A stretch of 64,000 nt of DNA from Caldatribacterium sp964426875 (GTDB lineage: Bacteria; Atribacterota; Atribacteria; Atribacterales; Caldatribacteriaceae). A model generated the notes under the pieces. It searched no databases. It saw only the letters and a program-made list of their open reading frames with translations, and was not told the DNA's origin. The translations under genes and the position numbers were made by a program. Shown here piece by piece: positions 42,151-50,779 of this stretch. The stretch spans positions 186,001 to 250,000 of the forward strand of contig CAYRSB010000001.1 of NCBI GenBank assembly GCA_964426875.1, read 5' to 3'. Within the stretch, counting starts at the first letter, position 1. Each line of letters begins with the position of its first letter.

Positions 42151-43523
42151 GGGAAGTCCTCAAAAACCTTGTTCGCCAAGCTCAAAACGGAGAATACCTT
42201 GAAATTCGCCTGGAGCGAATTTTGACGACGAGCGTCCGAGTCCACAACGGGGTCGTGGAGAAGGCGAAGGTGTCAATGGAAGAGGGTGGATATGTGAGGA
42301 TTCTGAACCCCAGGACGGGCTGGTGGTTTTCTACTTTTCAGACCTGGGAGAATCTGAAAGAGAGGGTCGAACTGGGGATCCGTTCCTCCTTGCTTCTTCC
42401 CAAAAGTGGGACTGATGTGGTGCGAGGAGAAAAAGTCGAGGCCGATGTTTCCTTCGTTCCCCGAGAAGACTTTCGGGAAAAGCCCTTGGCAGAGAAGATT
42501 CCTCTTCTTCTCGGATATGCCCGGACACTGAAGGAAGTCTCTCCCCTCATAAGCAGCGTGGTAGTGGACTATCGTGATGAGTGGAGGGAGGTGTACTTTG
42601 CCAATTCCGACGGGTCCCTCCTTTTCTGGGAGAAACCGGATGTGTCCTTGAGTTTTGTGGCTACAGCTCGTTCGGGGGATAGAATTGAGGTTTACCGGGA
42701 TGGTGTGGCAGGGAAAGCAGGATTCGAGCTGGTGAGAAATTGTGAGCCTCTTGCAAGAAAAGTGGGAGAGAAAGCCGCAGCACTCCTTTTCGCCCGTTCT
42801 TTTCCCGGAGGAGTGTATGACGTGGTGCTTGACCCTGTTCTTGCAGGAGTTTTCATTCACGAGGCCTTTGGACATATAAGCGAGGCCGACTTTCTATCTC
42901 GGAATGAGCGCCTCAAAAGAGTTATGACGCTGGGGAAGCAGATTGCTTCCCCAGTACTCTCTGTCTTTGATGACGGAAGTCTCGGAGAACTCAGAGGCTC
43001 GTCTCCTTACGACGATGAGGGAATTAAGACTCGAAGAACCTACCTTATCAAGGAAGGATACCTCGTGGGTAGGCTCCATTCTCGAGAGACAGCTTTTTTG
43101 CTTTGCGAAGCCCCCACGGGCAACGCTCGTACTGTATCATATTATTTTCCTCCCCTGGTGCGGATGACGAACACTGGAATCGAGGCGGGAGGACTTTCGG
43201 TGGAGGAACTCTTCTCTGATATTGGGCGAGGCATTTATGCCGTGGGATATATGGGAGGGAACACAGCCCTCGAACTCTTTACCTTTTCTCCTGCTTATGG
43301 ATACGTCATTGAAGGAGGGAAAGTCGGGGAAATGGTAAAGGATGTCGTTTTGAGTGGGAATCTCTTCGAGACTCTTGGTAAAATAGATGCAGTAGCACGA
43401 GATTTTCGCTGGACAGAAGTAGGCTGGTGTGGGAAGGGAGCGCAATCTGGCCTTCCTACACCAACGGGGAGCCCTCATGTACGATTAAGGGAAGTTCTTG
43501 TGGGGGGTCAACAGGATGCTTGA
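42147..43523 (+). CDS. tldD: TldD metalloprotease subunit
   Basis: 458-residue catalytic subunit of the TldD/TldE protease, which cleaves unfolded or modified peptides in the cytosol. The zinc motif HEAFGH (HExxxH) lies near residue 238 and is followed by SEADFLS. The C-terminal domain with GNTALELFTFSPAYGY and a Cys-containing zinc region is present. The start overlaps the parvulin stop, and tldE overlaps its end. Confidence 0.93.
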   Translation: MREVLKNLVRQAQNGEYLEIRLERILTTSVRVHNGVVEKAKVSMEEGGYVRILNPRTGWWFSTFQTWENLKERVELGIRSSLLLPKSGTDVVRGEKVEADVSFVPREDFREKPLAEKIPLLLGYARTLKEVSPLISSVVVDYRDEWREVYFANSDGSLLFWEKPDVSLSFVATARSGDRIEVYRDGVAGKAGFELVRNCEPLARKVGEKAAALLFARSFPGGVYDVVLDPVLAGVFIHEAFGHISEADFLSRNERLKRVMTLGKQIASPVLSVFDDGSLGELRGSSPYDDEGIKTRRTYLIKEGYLVGRLHSRETAFLLCEAPTGNARTVSYYFPPLVRMTNTGIEAGGLSVEELFSDIGRGIYAVGYMGGNTALELFTFSPAYGYVIEGGKVGEMVKDVVLSGNLFETLGKIDAVARDFRWTEVGWCGKGAQSGLPTPTGSPHVRLREVLVGGQQDA

Positions 43524-44835
43524 GATTGTGAGGGTTGTGAGAGAGCGTGGTCTTCAAGCGGATCTTTTCGTGAGGCGGGTGTGGCAAAAGAGCATAGAGT
43601 ATGAAGCGAATCTCTTCAAAGGATACGCCGTAAAGGAGCACGAAGGAAGTGGGCTTAGGATAATTCGTCCTGATGGACGAATGGGCTTTTATGCCTTTTC
43701 CTCTTTCAAAAATCCTTCTGAAGTGGTGGAAAAGGCTCTTGAGGTGAGTGAATTCGGTGATGCAGTGGAGTTTTCCATTCCCTCGTATCCTTCCAAGATA
43801 GAGTGGAAAGATTTTACCGACTCTCGTCTTGAGGAACTCACAGTACGCGACATGGTGGAGTTGGGGGAATACTTTGTTGAGCAACTCAAGACCTCACACC
43901 CTGAGGTTATGGTCAACGTTGAACTTATAGCAGGGAGAGAGGAGCGCTCTCTTTACAACCACCACGAAGAGGAACTCCATTTTTCGCGGACCTTTTTCCA
44001 GCTGTTGATTGAAGCTAACAGGGTAAAGGAAGGGGACGTTCTGAGTGTATACGGAGAAAGAAGCTGGGGGAATAGGGACATCGATATTGAAGAACTGCTC
44101 AGAGAGATAAGGATGAAACTTGATTTTTCTGAACGGGTGGTTCCCATTAAAAGTGGCAAGTATCCAGCACTCTTTACCCCTTCCGGATGTATGGTGCTTC
44201 TTTACCCCCTTCTTTATGGACTTAATGGCAGGAATATTGCTTTCGGTAAGTCCCCACTCCAGGACAAGATGGGTAGAGTTCTCTTTTCCTCACTCTTTTC
44301 CCTTTTCGAAGTTCCCCAGGAGCCGTGGACGGTTGGTTCCTGCCCCTTTGACGACGAGGGGATGTTGACGCCGGAAGAGCGGATTCTTGTGGATAGAGGT
44401 AAGGTGGAGGAAGGATTCTGGGATCTCTGGAGTGCGGCCAAGGCGAAGTGCAAGGGCACGGCAAGTGGTTTTCGTCGTTCCCCCTGGGATGTGCCTGAGC
44501 CGGGATTTAGTGTTTTAAAAGTGAAGAACGGATTGCGGGATCGGGAAACCCTTGTGGGAGAGATTGAAGAGGGTCTTGTGGTTGATAGCCTTCTTGGAGT
44601 AGGACAGAGCAACATCGCCTCGGGTGTTTTCTCCTGTGGAGTACAGCTTGGCTTCTATGTTAGGGGTGGTGAAATTCAGGGGCGGGTCAAAAATGTTATG
44701 GTAAGTGGGAATGCATACCAGGCCCTGAAGGATATTAAGGAGATTTCCAGAGACTGTCGGTGGGTACAGGGCAGTATCCTTATTCCCTACCTTCTTGTAG
44801 AGCCTATTGAGGTTCAGGTAACGGGGGAGAAGTGA
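43516..44835 (+). CDS. tldE: TldE/PmbA protease subunit
   Basis: 439-residue non-catalytic partner of TldD, lacking the HExxxH motif as expected. EHEGSGLRIIR and GRMGFYAFSS match the N-terminal region of PmbA, and SNIASGVFSCGVQLGFYV near the C-terminus matches the family. ATG 43516 lies within the tldD 3' end and follows GGGGGG; an upstream TTG at 43498 is less likely. Together with TldD it forms a heterodimer that encloses the active site. Confidence 0.9.
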   Translation: MLEIVRVVRERGLQADLFVRRVWQKSIEYEANLFKGYAVKEHEGSGLRIIRPDGRMGFYAFSSFKNPSEVVEKALEVSEFGDAVEFSIPSYPSKIEWKDFTDSRLEELTVRDMVELGEYFVEQLKTSHPEVMVNVELIAGREERSLYNHHEEELHFSRTFFQLLIEANRVKEGDVLSVYGERSWGNRDIDIEELLREIRMKLDFSERVVPIKSGKYPALFTPSGCMVLLYPLLYGLNGRNIAFGKSPLQDKMGRVLFSSLFSLFEVPQEPWTVGSCPFDDEGMLTPEERILVDRGKVEEGFWDLWSAAKAKCKGTASGFRRSPWDVPEPGFSVLKVKNGLRDRETLVGEIEEGLVVDSLLGVGQSNIASGVFSCGVQLGFYVRGGEIQGRVKNVMVSGNAYQALKDIKEISRDCRWVQGSILIPYLLVEPIEVQVTGEK

Positions 44836-44856
44836 AAAGGAAGGTGAAGGACAAAA

Positions 44857-47800
44857 ATGTTCCGATCGCTTGCGAGACTCTGTGACTTGCCAAAGGAAGA
44901 AGAACGCATTCTCTCTTTCTGGAAGAGAGAGTGCATTTTTGAGAAGACCCTGAGAGCAAGAGAAAAGGCTCCTCGCTTCACTTTTTACGAAGGACCCCCG
45001 ACGGCCAATGGGTACCCTCATGCCGGGCACGTTATTGGGAGGAGCATGAAGGATCTCATTCCCCGTTACAAGACAATGTGTGGATTTTGTGTTCCTCGCA
45101 AGGCTGGTTGGGATACTCATGGGCTTCCGGTAGAGCTGGAAGTGGAGAAAGAGCTTGGCATCACAGGGAAACAGGAGATTGAGCGATTCGGGATAGAGGA
45201 GTTCAACGCTCGGTGTAAGGTAAGTGTCTTTAAGTACATTCGGGAGTGGGAGAGACTTACCGAGCGGCTCGGGATTTGGATGAATCTTGAACGTCCATAT
45301 ATCACCTGTAGTGACGAATACATTGAGAGCCTCTGGTGGATTCTAAAGCAACTTTGGGGGCGAGGGTTGCTTTATCAGGGGCACAAAGTTCTTCCCTATT
45401 GTCCTCGTTGTGGCACTTCCCTTTCGAGCCATGAGGTGGCCCTAGGCTACCGAGAGACCGAAGACCCCTCGGTGTACGTGAAATTTGCCCTTAAGGGCAA
45501 AGAGAAAACATTTTTCCTTGTGTGGACAACAACTCCTTGGACTCTCGTGGCGAACGTAGCTTTGGCGGTGGGTAAGGAGCTCGAGTATGTGGAGGTAGAG
45601 GGGAAGGATGAGACGAGGCTCATCCTTGGGGTGGAAAGTCTTGCGAGAATTCTGACCGAGGGGGATTTTCGCCTGGTGAAGAAGTATCGTGGGGAAGAAC
45701 TCGTTGGTCTTGAGTACGAGCCGCTTTTACCCTTCGTGCGGGCCGAGAGGGGTTATCAGGTATTTGCCGGTGATTTTGTTTCAATGGAAGAAGGGACGGG
45801 CATTGTTCATATTGCTCCTGCTTTTGGTGAAGATGACATGCGTCTTGCCCAGAGAGAGGGACTTTCCGTTTTGCAGCCTGTTCGACCCGATGGAACATAT
45901 GTTGACGAGGTTACGCCCTGGAAAGGCATGTGGGTAAAGGACGCTGACCCTCTTATTATCGAATATCTACACCGGGAGGGAAAGCTCTTTCGCAAAGAGA
46001 CTTATCGCCATTCTTATCCCTTCTGCTGGCGGTGTGATACTCCACTTCTTTATTACGCGAAAGAGAGCTGGTTCATCCGTACCACGGCTTTTCGGGACCT
46101 TCTTCTCGAGAACAACCAAAAGATTAACTGGGTACCAGAGCACATCCGCGACGGACGTTTTGGGGATTTTTTGGAGAACGTCGTGGACTGGGCGCTCTCC
46201 CGAGAACGGTACTGGGGAACACCTCTCAATATCTGGTACTGTGAAGGATGTGGTTATACTGATGCAGTGGGTTCACGGGAAGAACTACGTTCTCGCTCCC
46301 TTGAACCCTTGAGGGACATCGAACTTCATCGCCCGTATGTGGACCGAGTTCTTCTTTCCTGCCCGAACTGTCAGGGAGTAATGCGGAGAGTTCCGGAGGT
46401 CGTTGACTGTTGGTTTGACTCGGGGGCCATGTTTGTGGCTCAGCATCACTATCCCTTCGAGAATGAAGAAGAATTTGCCAGAAGTTTTCCTGCAGATTTC
46501 ATTTGCGAGGCTATTGATCAAACCCGGGGGTGGTTCTATAGCCTCCACGTTTTGGCAGGCATCCTTTTCGGAAGCCCGGCCTTTCGGAACTGCCTTGTGA
46601 CCGAGCTTGGTCTTGATGAAAAGGGGCAGAAGATGAGCAAGCACGTCGGCAACGTGGTGGACCCCTGGGAACTCATCAAAGCCTATGGAGCTGATGTGCT
46701 TCGCTGGTACGTTTTTTCGGTTTCTCCTCCCTGGGTTCCTAAGAGATTCGGAAAGTCGGCTCTGAGGGAAGTTTTCAGTAAATTCTTTGACACTCTTTGG
46801 AATGCGTGCTCTTTCTTTATCCTTTATGCTAACATCGACCAATACGAACCCTCTCTCCCCTCCCTGAGAGAACCAAAAGAAAGTCTTCTTGATCGGTGGC
46901 TCTTGGCTTCTTTTGGAAGTCTGGTAAGGAACGTGCGAGAAGCTCTGGATCGTTTTGAGGTTTCGAGAGCGGCTAAGGCTGTTGAAGAATTTGTCATTGA
47001 GGATTTGAGTAACTGGTACATTCGTCGCTCCAGGAGGCGCTTCTGGAAGTCTCAATGGGATGCGGACAAGAAGGAAGCCTATCATACCCTATATACTGTG
47101 CTTGTAGAGTTGTCCAAGCTTCTTGCTCCTTTCATCCCCTTTGTGGCAGAAATGCTTTACCAAAACCTTACCGATCCCCTTCCTTCCTCTCGGGAAAGTG
47201 TTCATCTTGAGGATTACCCCGAGGTTGAGGAGTCCTTCATAGATTGGGATCTTTTGGAGTCGATGAAGATTTTACGACTCCTTGTGAGTCTCGGTCGAGC
47301 TGTACGCAATAAGGTGAACATTAAGCTTCGTCAGCCCCTGAGGCAGGCAGTTGTAGTTCTTCCTTCTGAAGACAAGGATCGCGTGGCTCCCTTTGAGAAT
47401 CTCTTGCGGGATGAGCTTAATGTGAAAACGGTCGATTGGGTTTTGGAATTCCCCGAATACATCGAAGTGCGCTTGAAACCTCGTTTTGCTCTTCTCGGCC
47501 CCCGGTATGGAGAGAAGGTGAAAGAAATTGCCCGGGTACTGAGTGTCTGTCCCCAGAAGGAGGCAAGAAAGTTCCTTGAGGAGGGACAAATTCAACTTTC
47601 AGTTCTGGGAGAGGCGGTTATCCTTCGCCGGGAAGAGTTAGAGGTTCTTTTGCAGGCTCATGGTCATGTGTCGGTTGAGAGTGAAGGAAGGTATGCGGTC
47701 ATTCTCGACACTGCTTTAGACGAAGACCTGAAGGAAGAGGGAGCGATTCGGGAGCTTATTCACGGTATCCAGGTGTGGCGGAAAGAACTTGGTCTTGAGG

Positions 47801-48003
47801 TAGATGAGCGTATCGATTTATTTTTCCTTGGTGGTTCTGATAGTTATCTCCTTGAAATTGTGGGACGTCACCTTAAGCTCATCCAGGAAGAAGTTCTGGC
47901 CCAGGACGTCGCTCTGGGGATTTCAGGGGGTGGGGACCATACCCTAAGAGAGTTCTCTCTCGATGGGAAGAAAATTCTTGTGGGTCTAAGGAGGGTTCCA
48001 TGA
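44857..48003 (+). CDS. ileS: Isoleucyl-tRNA synthetase, class 2 (archaeal/eukaryal-like)
   Basis: 1048-residue class I synthetase that charges tRNA-Ile. PTANGYPHAGH (HIGH motif, residues 54-58) and KMSKH (KMSKS motif, near 592) are intact, with the CP1 editing domain between (TTTPWTLVANVA). Length, the PHAGH variant and the long C-terminal domain without the bacterial zinc finger fit the IleS2 type, which by published work is less sensitive to mupirocin. GGAAGGTGAAGG precedes the ATG. The LysM gene overlaps the stop. Confidence 0.95.
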   Translation: MFRSLARLCDLPKEEERILSFWKRECIFEKTLRAREKAPRFTFYEGPPTANGYPHAGHVIGRSMKDLIPRYKTMCGFCVPRKAGWDTHGLPVELEVEKELGITGKQEIERFGIEEFNARCKVSVFKYIREWERLTERLGIWMNLERPYITCSDEYIESLWWILKQLWGRGLLYQGHKVLPYCPRCGTSLSSHEVALGYRETEDPSVYVKFALKGKEKTFFLVWTTTPWTLVANVALAVGKELEYVEVEGKDETRLILGVESLARILTEGDFRLVKKYRGEELVGLEYEPLLPFVRAERGYQVFAGDFVSMEEGTGIVHIAPAFGEDDMRLAQREGLSVLQPVRPDGTYVDEVTPWKGMWVKDADPLIIEYLHREGKLFRKETYRHSYPFCWRCDTPLLYYAKESWFIRTTAFRDLLLENNQKINWVPEHIRDGRFGDFLENVVDWALSRERYWGTPLNIWYCEGCGYTDAVGSREELRSRSLEPLRDIELHRPYVDRVLLSCPNCQGVMRRVPEVVDCWFDSGAMFVAQHHYPFENEEEFARSFPADFICEAIDQTRGWFYSLHVLAGILFGSPAFRNCLVTELGLDEKGQKMSKHVGNVVDPWELIKAYGADVLRWYVFSVSPPWVPKRFGKSALREVFSKFFDTLWNACSFFILYANIDQYEPSLPSLREPKESLLDRWLLASFGSLVRNVREALDRFEVSRAAKAVEEFVIEDLSNWYIRRSRRRFWKSQWDADKKEAYHTLYTVLVELSKLLAPFIPFVAEMLYQNLTDPLPSSRESVHLEDYPEVEESFIDWDLLESMKILRLLVSLGRAVRNKVNIKLRQPLRQAVVVLPSEDKDRVAPFENLLRDELNVKTVDWVLEFPEYIEVRLKPRFALLGPRYGEKVKEIARVLSVCPQKEARKFLEEGQIQLSVLGEAVILRREELEVLLQAHGHVSVESEGRYAVILDTALDEDLKEEGAIRELIHGIQVWRKELGLEVDERIDLFFLGGSDSYLLEIVGRHLKLIQEEVLAQDVALGISGGGDHTLREFSLDGKKILVGLRRVP

Positions 48004-49655
48004 GTAGGACGAAGAGATGGCTCTTGGTTACACTTTTTCTGGGCTTCTTGCTTTTCTTCGGGAACCGAGGAATGGCTCAAGGTGTGGCATATCACATCGT
48101 CAAGGAGGGGGAGAACCTCTGGACAATTTCCCGTCAGCACAAAGTACCCCTAAGGAGACTCTTTGAGCTCAATAACCTTTCCGAGAACAGCGTTCTTCGG
48201 CCGGGAATGAAAATCCTCATTGAAGGCGAGAAAGCTCCCCAGAGCAACAATGTTCTTTATGAGGTGAAGCAGGGGGACAACCCTTGGAGGATTGCTCAGA
48301 AATTTCAAGTCCCATTGTCACTACTCCTTGAAGTTAACGGCCTTGGCAAGGGAAGTGTTCTTCGAGTAGGACAAAAAATTATCATTCCCCTCTCGGGGAG
48401 AGATAGTACCTCTGGCACCGCTCAGAGGATAGATGGAAACATAAAGCCTTCAGAACAAGACAAAGCACCTCCTAATAGTAGCTTTCTCTACGAGGTACGA
48501 CAGGGAGATAGCCTTTGGAGAATTGCCCAAACATTCAAAGTCCCACTACCTGTACTCCTTGAGGCCAACGGCCTTACCGAGGGAAGCGTTCTGCGAGTCG
48601 GACAAAAACTCACCGTTCCTCTCGCAAGAATTTCTCTCTCGCGAGAGGGCCTTGCTTCCGATGTGGTTCGAGGTACAGGTGAAACCAAAAAGCCTCTTGA
48701 AAGAGACAGTACTCCTCAAGGTAGTATCCTGTACAAGGTGCGACAAGGAGACACCCCTTGGAAGATTGCCCGTGAGTTTAAGGTGCCCCTGCGCCTACTC
48801 CTTGAAGCCAACAGCCTTACCGAGAAAAGCATTCTTCAAATAGGGCAAAAGATTGTTATTCCCCTTTCGGGGGGGAATACCGTTGCCGTTTCAACCCAGG
48901 ACGTCCGTAGCGGTGAGGGACAGTTGCAAGCATTTCATGTGGTCTGTCAGGGTGACTCCCTCTGGCGTGTTGCAAGACAGTACGGAGTAGACATGCGATC
49001 CCTCATGAAGGCCAATAACTTGAATGAAGAGAGTGTCCTTCAGGTGGGTATGCGCCTTGTCATTCCAGGAGGAACGGATGCTACGCCCTCGAGAGCCTCT
49101 GCAGTCGTCTATGATACCTACACCGTACAGAAAGGAGACACTCTCTGGAGCATATCCCGCCGCTTGGGAGTTTCGCTAAAGGAACTACTGCAGGCTAATG
49201 GGCTAAAGGAGAATGCCACTCTTCGGATTGGACAGAGAATTCGTGTCCCCTCAAGAGGAGGGGTGGTCTCCTCCTCAAGGAGTCAATCGGATTTCATCTG
49301 GCCTCTCAGTGGAAGAATCTCGTCGTATTTCGGTCGTCGGGGGAGAGGTTTTCACTATGGTGTTGACATTGTTGCTTCTTCGGGGACCGTCGTTCGGGCT
49401 GCGCAGGATGGAGTCGTAAGTTTTAGTGGGTGGATGAACGGATATGGTCGAGTGATCATCGTCACACATCCTTCGGGCTTGCAGACGGTGTATGCTCACA
49501 ATTCTGTGAACTTAGTCCGGGAGGGTCAGCGAGTCAGGCAAGGAGACCCCATTGCCCGAGTGGGATCTACTGGAAATGCTACCTGTCCTCACCTCCATTT
49601 TGAGATTCGTCGGGGCGGTCGCCCGGTGGACCCCCTGCAGTTTTTGAGGCGATGA
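48000..49655 (+). CDS. Cell-wall peptidase with six LysM repeats and an M23 domain
   Basis: 551 residues: signal peptide, six LysM repeats (about residues 31-76, 83-127, 161-204, 243-288, 312-355, 375-418), then an M23 endopeptidase domain (435-550). LysM repeats bind peptidoglycan. The M23 zinc ligands are in GFHYGVD and PHLHFEI, and both are intact, so it should be active, cutting cross-links at the cell wall. Repeats 2-4 are strongly alike at DNA level, as are their linkers, pointing to recent duplication. The start overlaps ileS, and the HD gene overlaps the end. Confidence 0.92.
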   Translation: MSRTKRWLLVTLFLGFLLFFGNRGMAQGVAYHIVKEGENLWTISRQHKVPLRRLFELNNLSENSVLRPGMKILIEGEKAPQSNNVLYEVKQGDNPWRIAQKFQVPLSLLLEVNGLGKGSVLRVGQKIIIPLSGRDSTSGTAQRIDGNIKPSEQDKAPPNSSFLYEVRQGDSLWRIAQTFKVPLPVLLEANGLTEGSVLRVGQKLTVPLARISLSREGLASDVVRGTGETKKPLERDSTPQGSILYKVRQGDTPWKIAREFKVPLRLLLEANSLTEKSILQIGQKIVIPLSGGNTVAVSTQDVRSGEGQLQAFHVVCQGDSLWRVARQYGVDMRSLMKANNLNEESVLQVGMRLVIPGGTDATPSRASAVVYDTYTVQKGDTLWSISRRLGVSLKELLQANGLKENATLRIGQRIRVPSRGGVVSSSRSQSDFIWPLSGRISSYFGRRGRGFHYGVDIVASSGTVVRAAQDGVVSFSGWMNGYGRVIIVTHPSGLQTVYAHNSVNLVREGQRVRQGDPIARVGSTGNATCPHLHFEIRRGGRPVDPLQFLRR

Positions 49656-50206
49656 TGGACAGAGAAAGAGCTCTTGCGCTTTTAGGACAATATCTGACAA
49701 ATAGAAATCTTCTCAAGCATAGCTTCGCTTGCGAGGTCATCATGGGGTCTCTTGCTCGTTTTCTGGATGAGGATAAAACTTTGTGGTCCATGGCTGGCCT
49801 TCTCCATGACATCGATTATGAAATGACCAAGAGCGATCCTCAGAGACACGGTATTGTCGGTGCGGAAATTTTGGCTCAAGCTGGGTTTCCGAACTCTCTT
49901 GTTTCTGCAGTTCGCGCTCACAATGAGATGACTGGATATCAAGCCGTGAGCCGTCTGGAAAAGGCGCTTTGGGCAGTGGACCCCACAAGCGGATTCATTG
50001 TGGCTTGTGTTCTTGTACATCCTGCAAAGAGCATAAGAGAAGTGGATGTTCCCTTCCTTCTCTCCCGCTTTAGAGAGAAAAGCTTTGCCCGGGGGGCAAA
50101 AAGAGAACAAATGCGTTCCTGTGAGGACATAGGGTTGACTCTTGAAGAGTTTCTGCGTATTGCCCTTTTAGCTATGCAGGAGCGCTCTAATCTTCTTGAG
50201 CTGTAG
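49652..50206 (+). CDS. HD-domain protein
   Basis: 184-residue HD-superfamily protein, probably a metal-dependent phosphohydrolase. The first His is in LKHSFACE, the His-Asp pair in GLLHDIDYE, then an RHGIVGAEIL segment and a distal AVDPTSG Asp. Short stand-alone HD proteins of this type are widespread and uncharacterised; they may act on nucleotides. It begins in the stop of the LysM gene and closes the long + strand run before the heat-shock promoter. Confidence 0.82.
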   Translation: MMDRERALALLGQYLTNRNLLKHSFACEVIMGSLARFLDEDKTLWSMAGLLHDIDYEMTKSDPQRHGIVGAEILAQAGFPNSLVSAVRAHNEMTGYQAVSRLEKALWAVDPTSGFIVACVLVHPAKSIREVDVPFLLSRFREKSFARGAKREQMRSCEDIGLTLEEFLRIALLAMQERSNLLEL

Positions 50207-50220
50207 TTCTTCTTTTTCCT

Positions 50221-50281
50221 CTTTGACAATTCTTGACAAATGTCTTTCGGGCTTCTATAATTTTTTCTTGAAAAGTCAAAG
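50221..50281 (+). promoter_or_regulatory. Consensus sigma-70 promoter of the heat-shock operon, with flanking inverted repeat
   Basis: TTGACA at 50233-50238, 17 bases, and TATAAT at 50256-50261 form a perfect consensus promoter. A second TTGACA lies at 50223-50228. CTTTGAC (50221-50227) and GTCAAAG (50275-50281) form an inverted repeat enclosing the promoter. A promoter this strong needs repression, and the operon encodes its own HspR-like repressor. Neither a CIRCE element nor a canonical HAIR element was found, so the operator is a guess. Confidence 0.8.
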
Positions 50282-50305
50282 AAGGTAAAAGAGAGGTGAA
50301 CTTTT

Positions 50306-50734
50306 ATGGTTATTCCACGATTCGACCTTTGGCGGGACGTTACCGAGCTTCAAGAGAGGATCAACCGGCTTCTTGGGGAGACCTTTCCCTCTTACGAGCG
50401 GAAGAGGGAAGTATGGGTGCCTCCGGTGGATGTTGTGGAAAACGATAGAGAGGTCGTTCTCCTTTTTGATCTCCCCGGAGTGGACCAGAAGGACATCGAC
50501 ATAAGCATTTCTGGTGAGCAGGTTACGATAAGGGGTGAGCGGAAACCGAGAGAAGAAGGAATACACTTTCTCCGCCAAGAAAGAGTGTTCGGTCCGTTCT
50601 CTCGGTCGTTCACTCTCCGTGTCCCCATCAATATCGACGGAGTTACGGCAACGTATCGCAACGGAGTCCTTGAGATACATCTACCGAAGGTTGAAGAACA
50701 AAAAGCGCGGAAGGTTGTCATTCAGGAGAGTTGA
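50306..50734 (+). CDS. Small heat-shock protein Hsp20
   Basis: 142-residue alpha-crystallin-domain chaperone that holds unfolding proteins in oligomers. VPPVDVVENDREVVLLFDLPG, TIRGERKPR and the C-terminal NGVLEIHLPK strand are complete, in contrast to the damaged copy at 35161. An ATPase-independent holdase, it opens an operon with dnaJ, hspR and clpC. AGAGAGGTGA precedes the ATG, about 40 bases after the -10 box. Confidence 0.93.
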   Translation: MVIPRFDLWRDVTELQERINRLLGETFPSYERKREVWVPPVDVVENDREVVLLFDLPGVDQKDIDISISGEQVTIRGERKPREEGIHFLRQERVFGPFSRSFTLRVPINIDGVTATYRNGVLEIHLPKVEEQKARKVVIQES

Positions 50735-50740
50735 CCGATG

Positions 50741-50764
50741 AGGGGGTGGTTTTTCCCACCCCCT
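50741..50764 (+). promoter_or_regulatory. Hairpin between hsp20 and dnaJ, abutting the ribosome site
   Basis: AGGGGGTGG at 50741-50749 and CCACCCCCT at 50756-50764 pair across a six-base TTTTTC loop. The dnaJ ribosome site GGAGGTGA (50765-50772) follows immediately. No T-tract, so it is more likely to attenuate, stabilise the hsp20 3' end or affect dnaJ translation than to terminate. Confidence 0.7.
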
Positions 50765-50779
50765 GGAGGTGACAACAAT

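Noticed and set aside
48080..49260. Repeated DNA considered as a tandem-repeat or CRISPR-like array
   Set aside because: The repeats encode LysM domains in frame, and spacers are coding linkers.
50207..50305. CIRCE or HAIR operator before the heat-shock operon
   Set aside because: No TTAGCACTC/GAGTGCTAA or CTTGAGT-N7-ACTCAAG match; only the looser CTTTGAC/GTCAAAG repeat was found.
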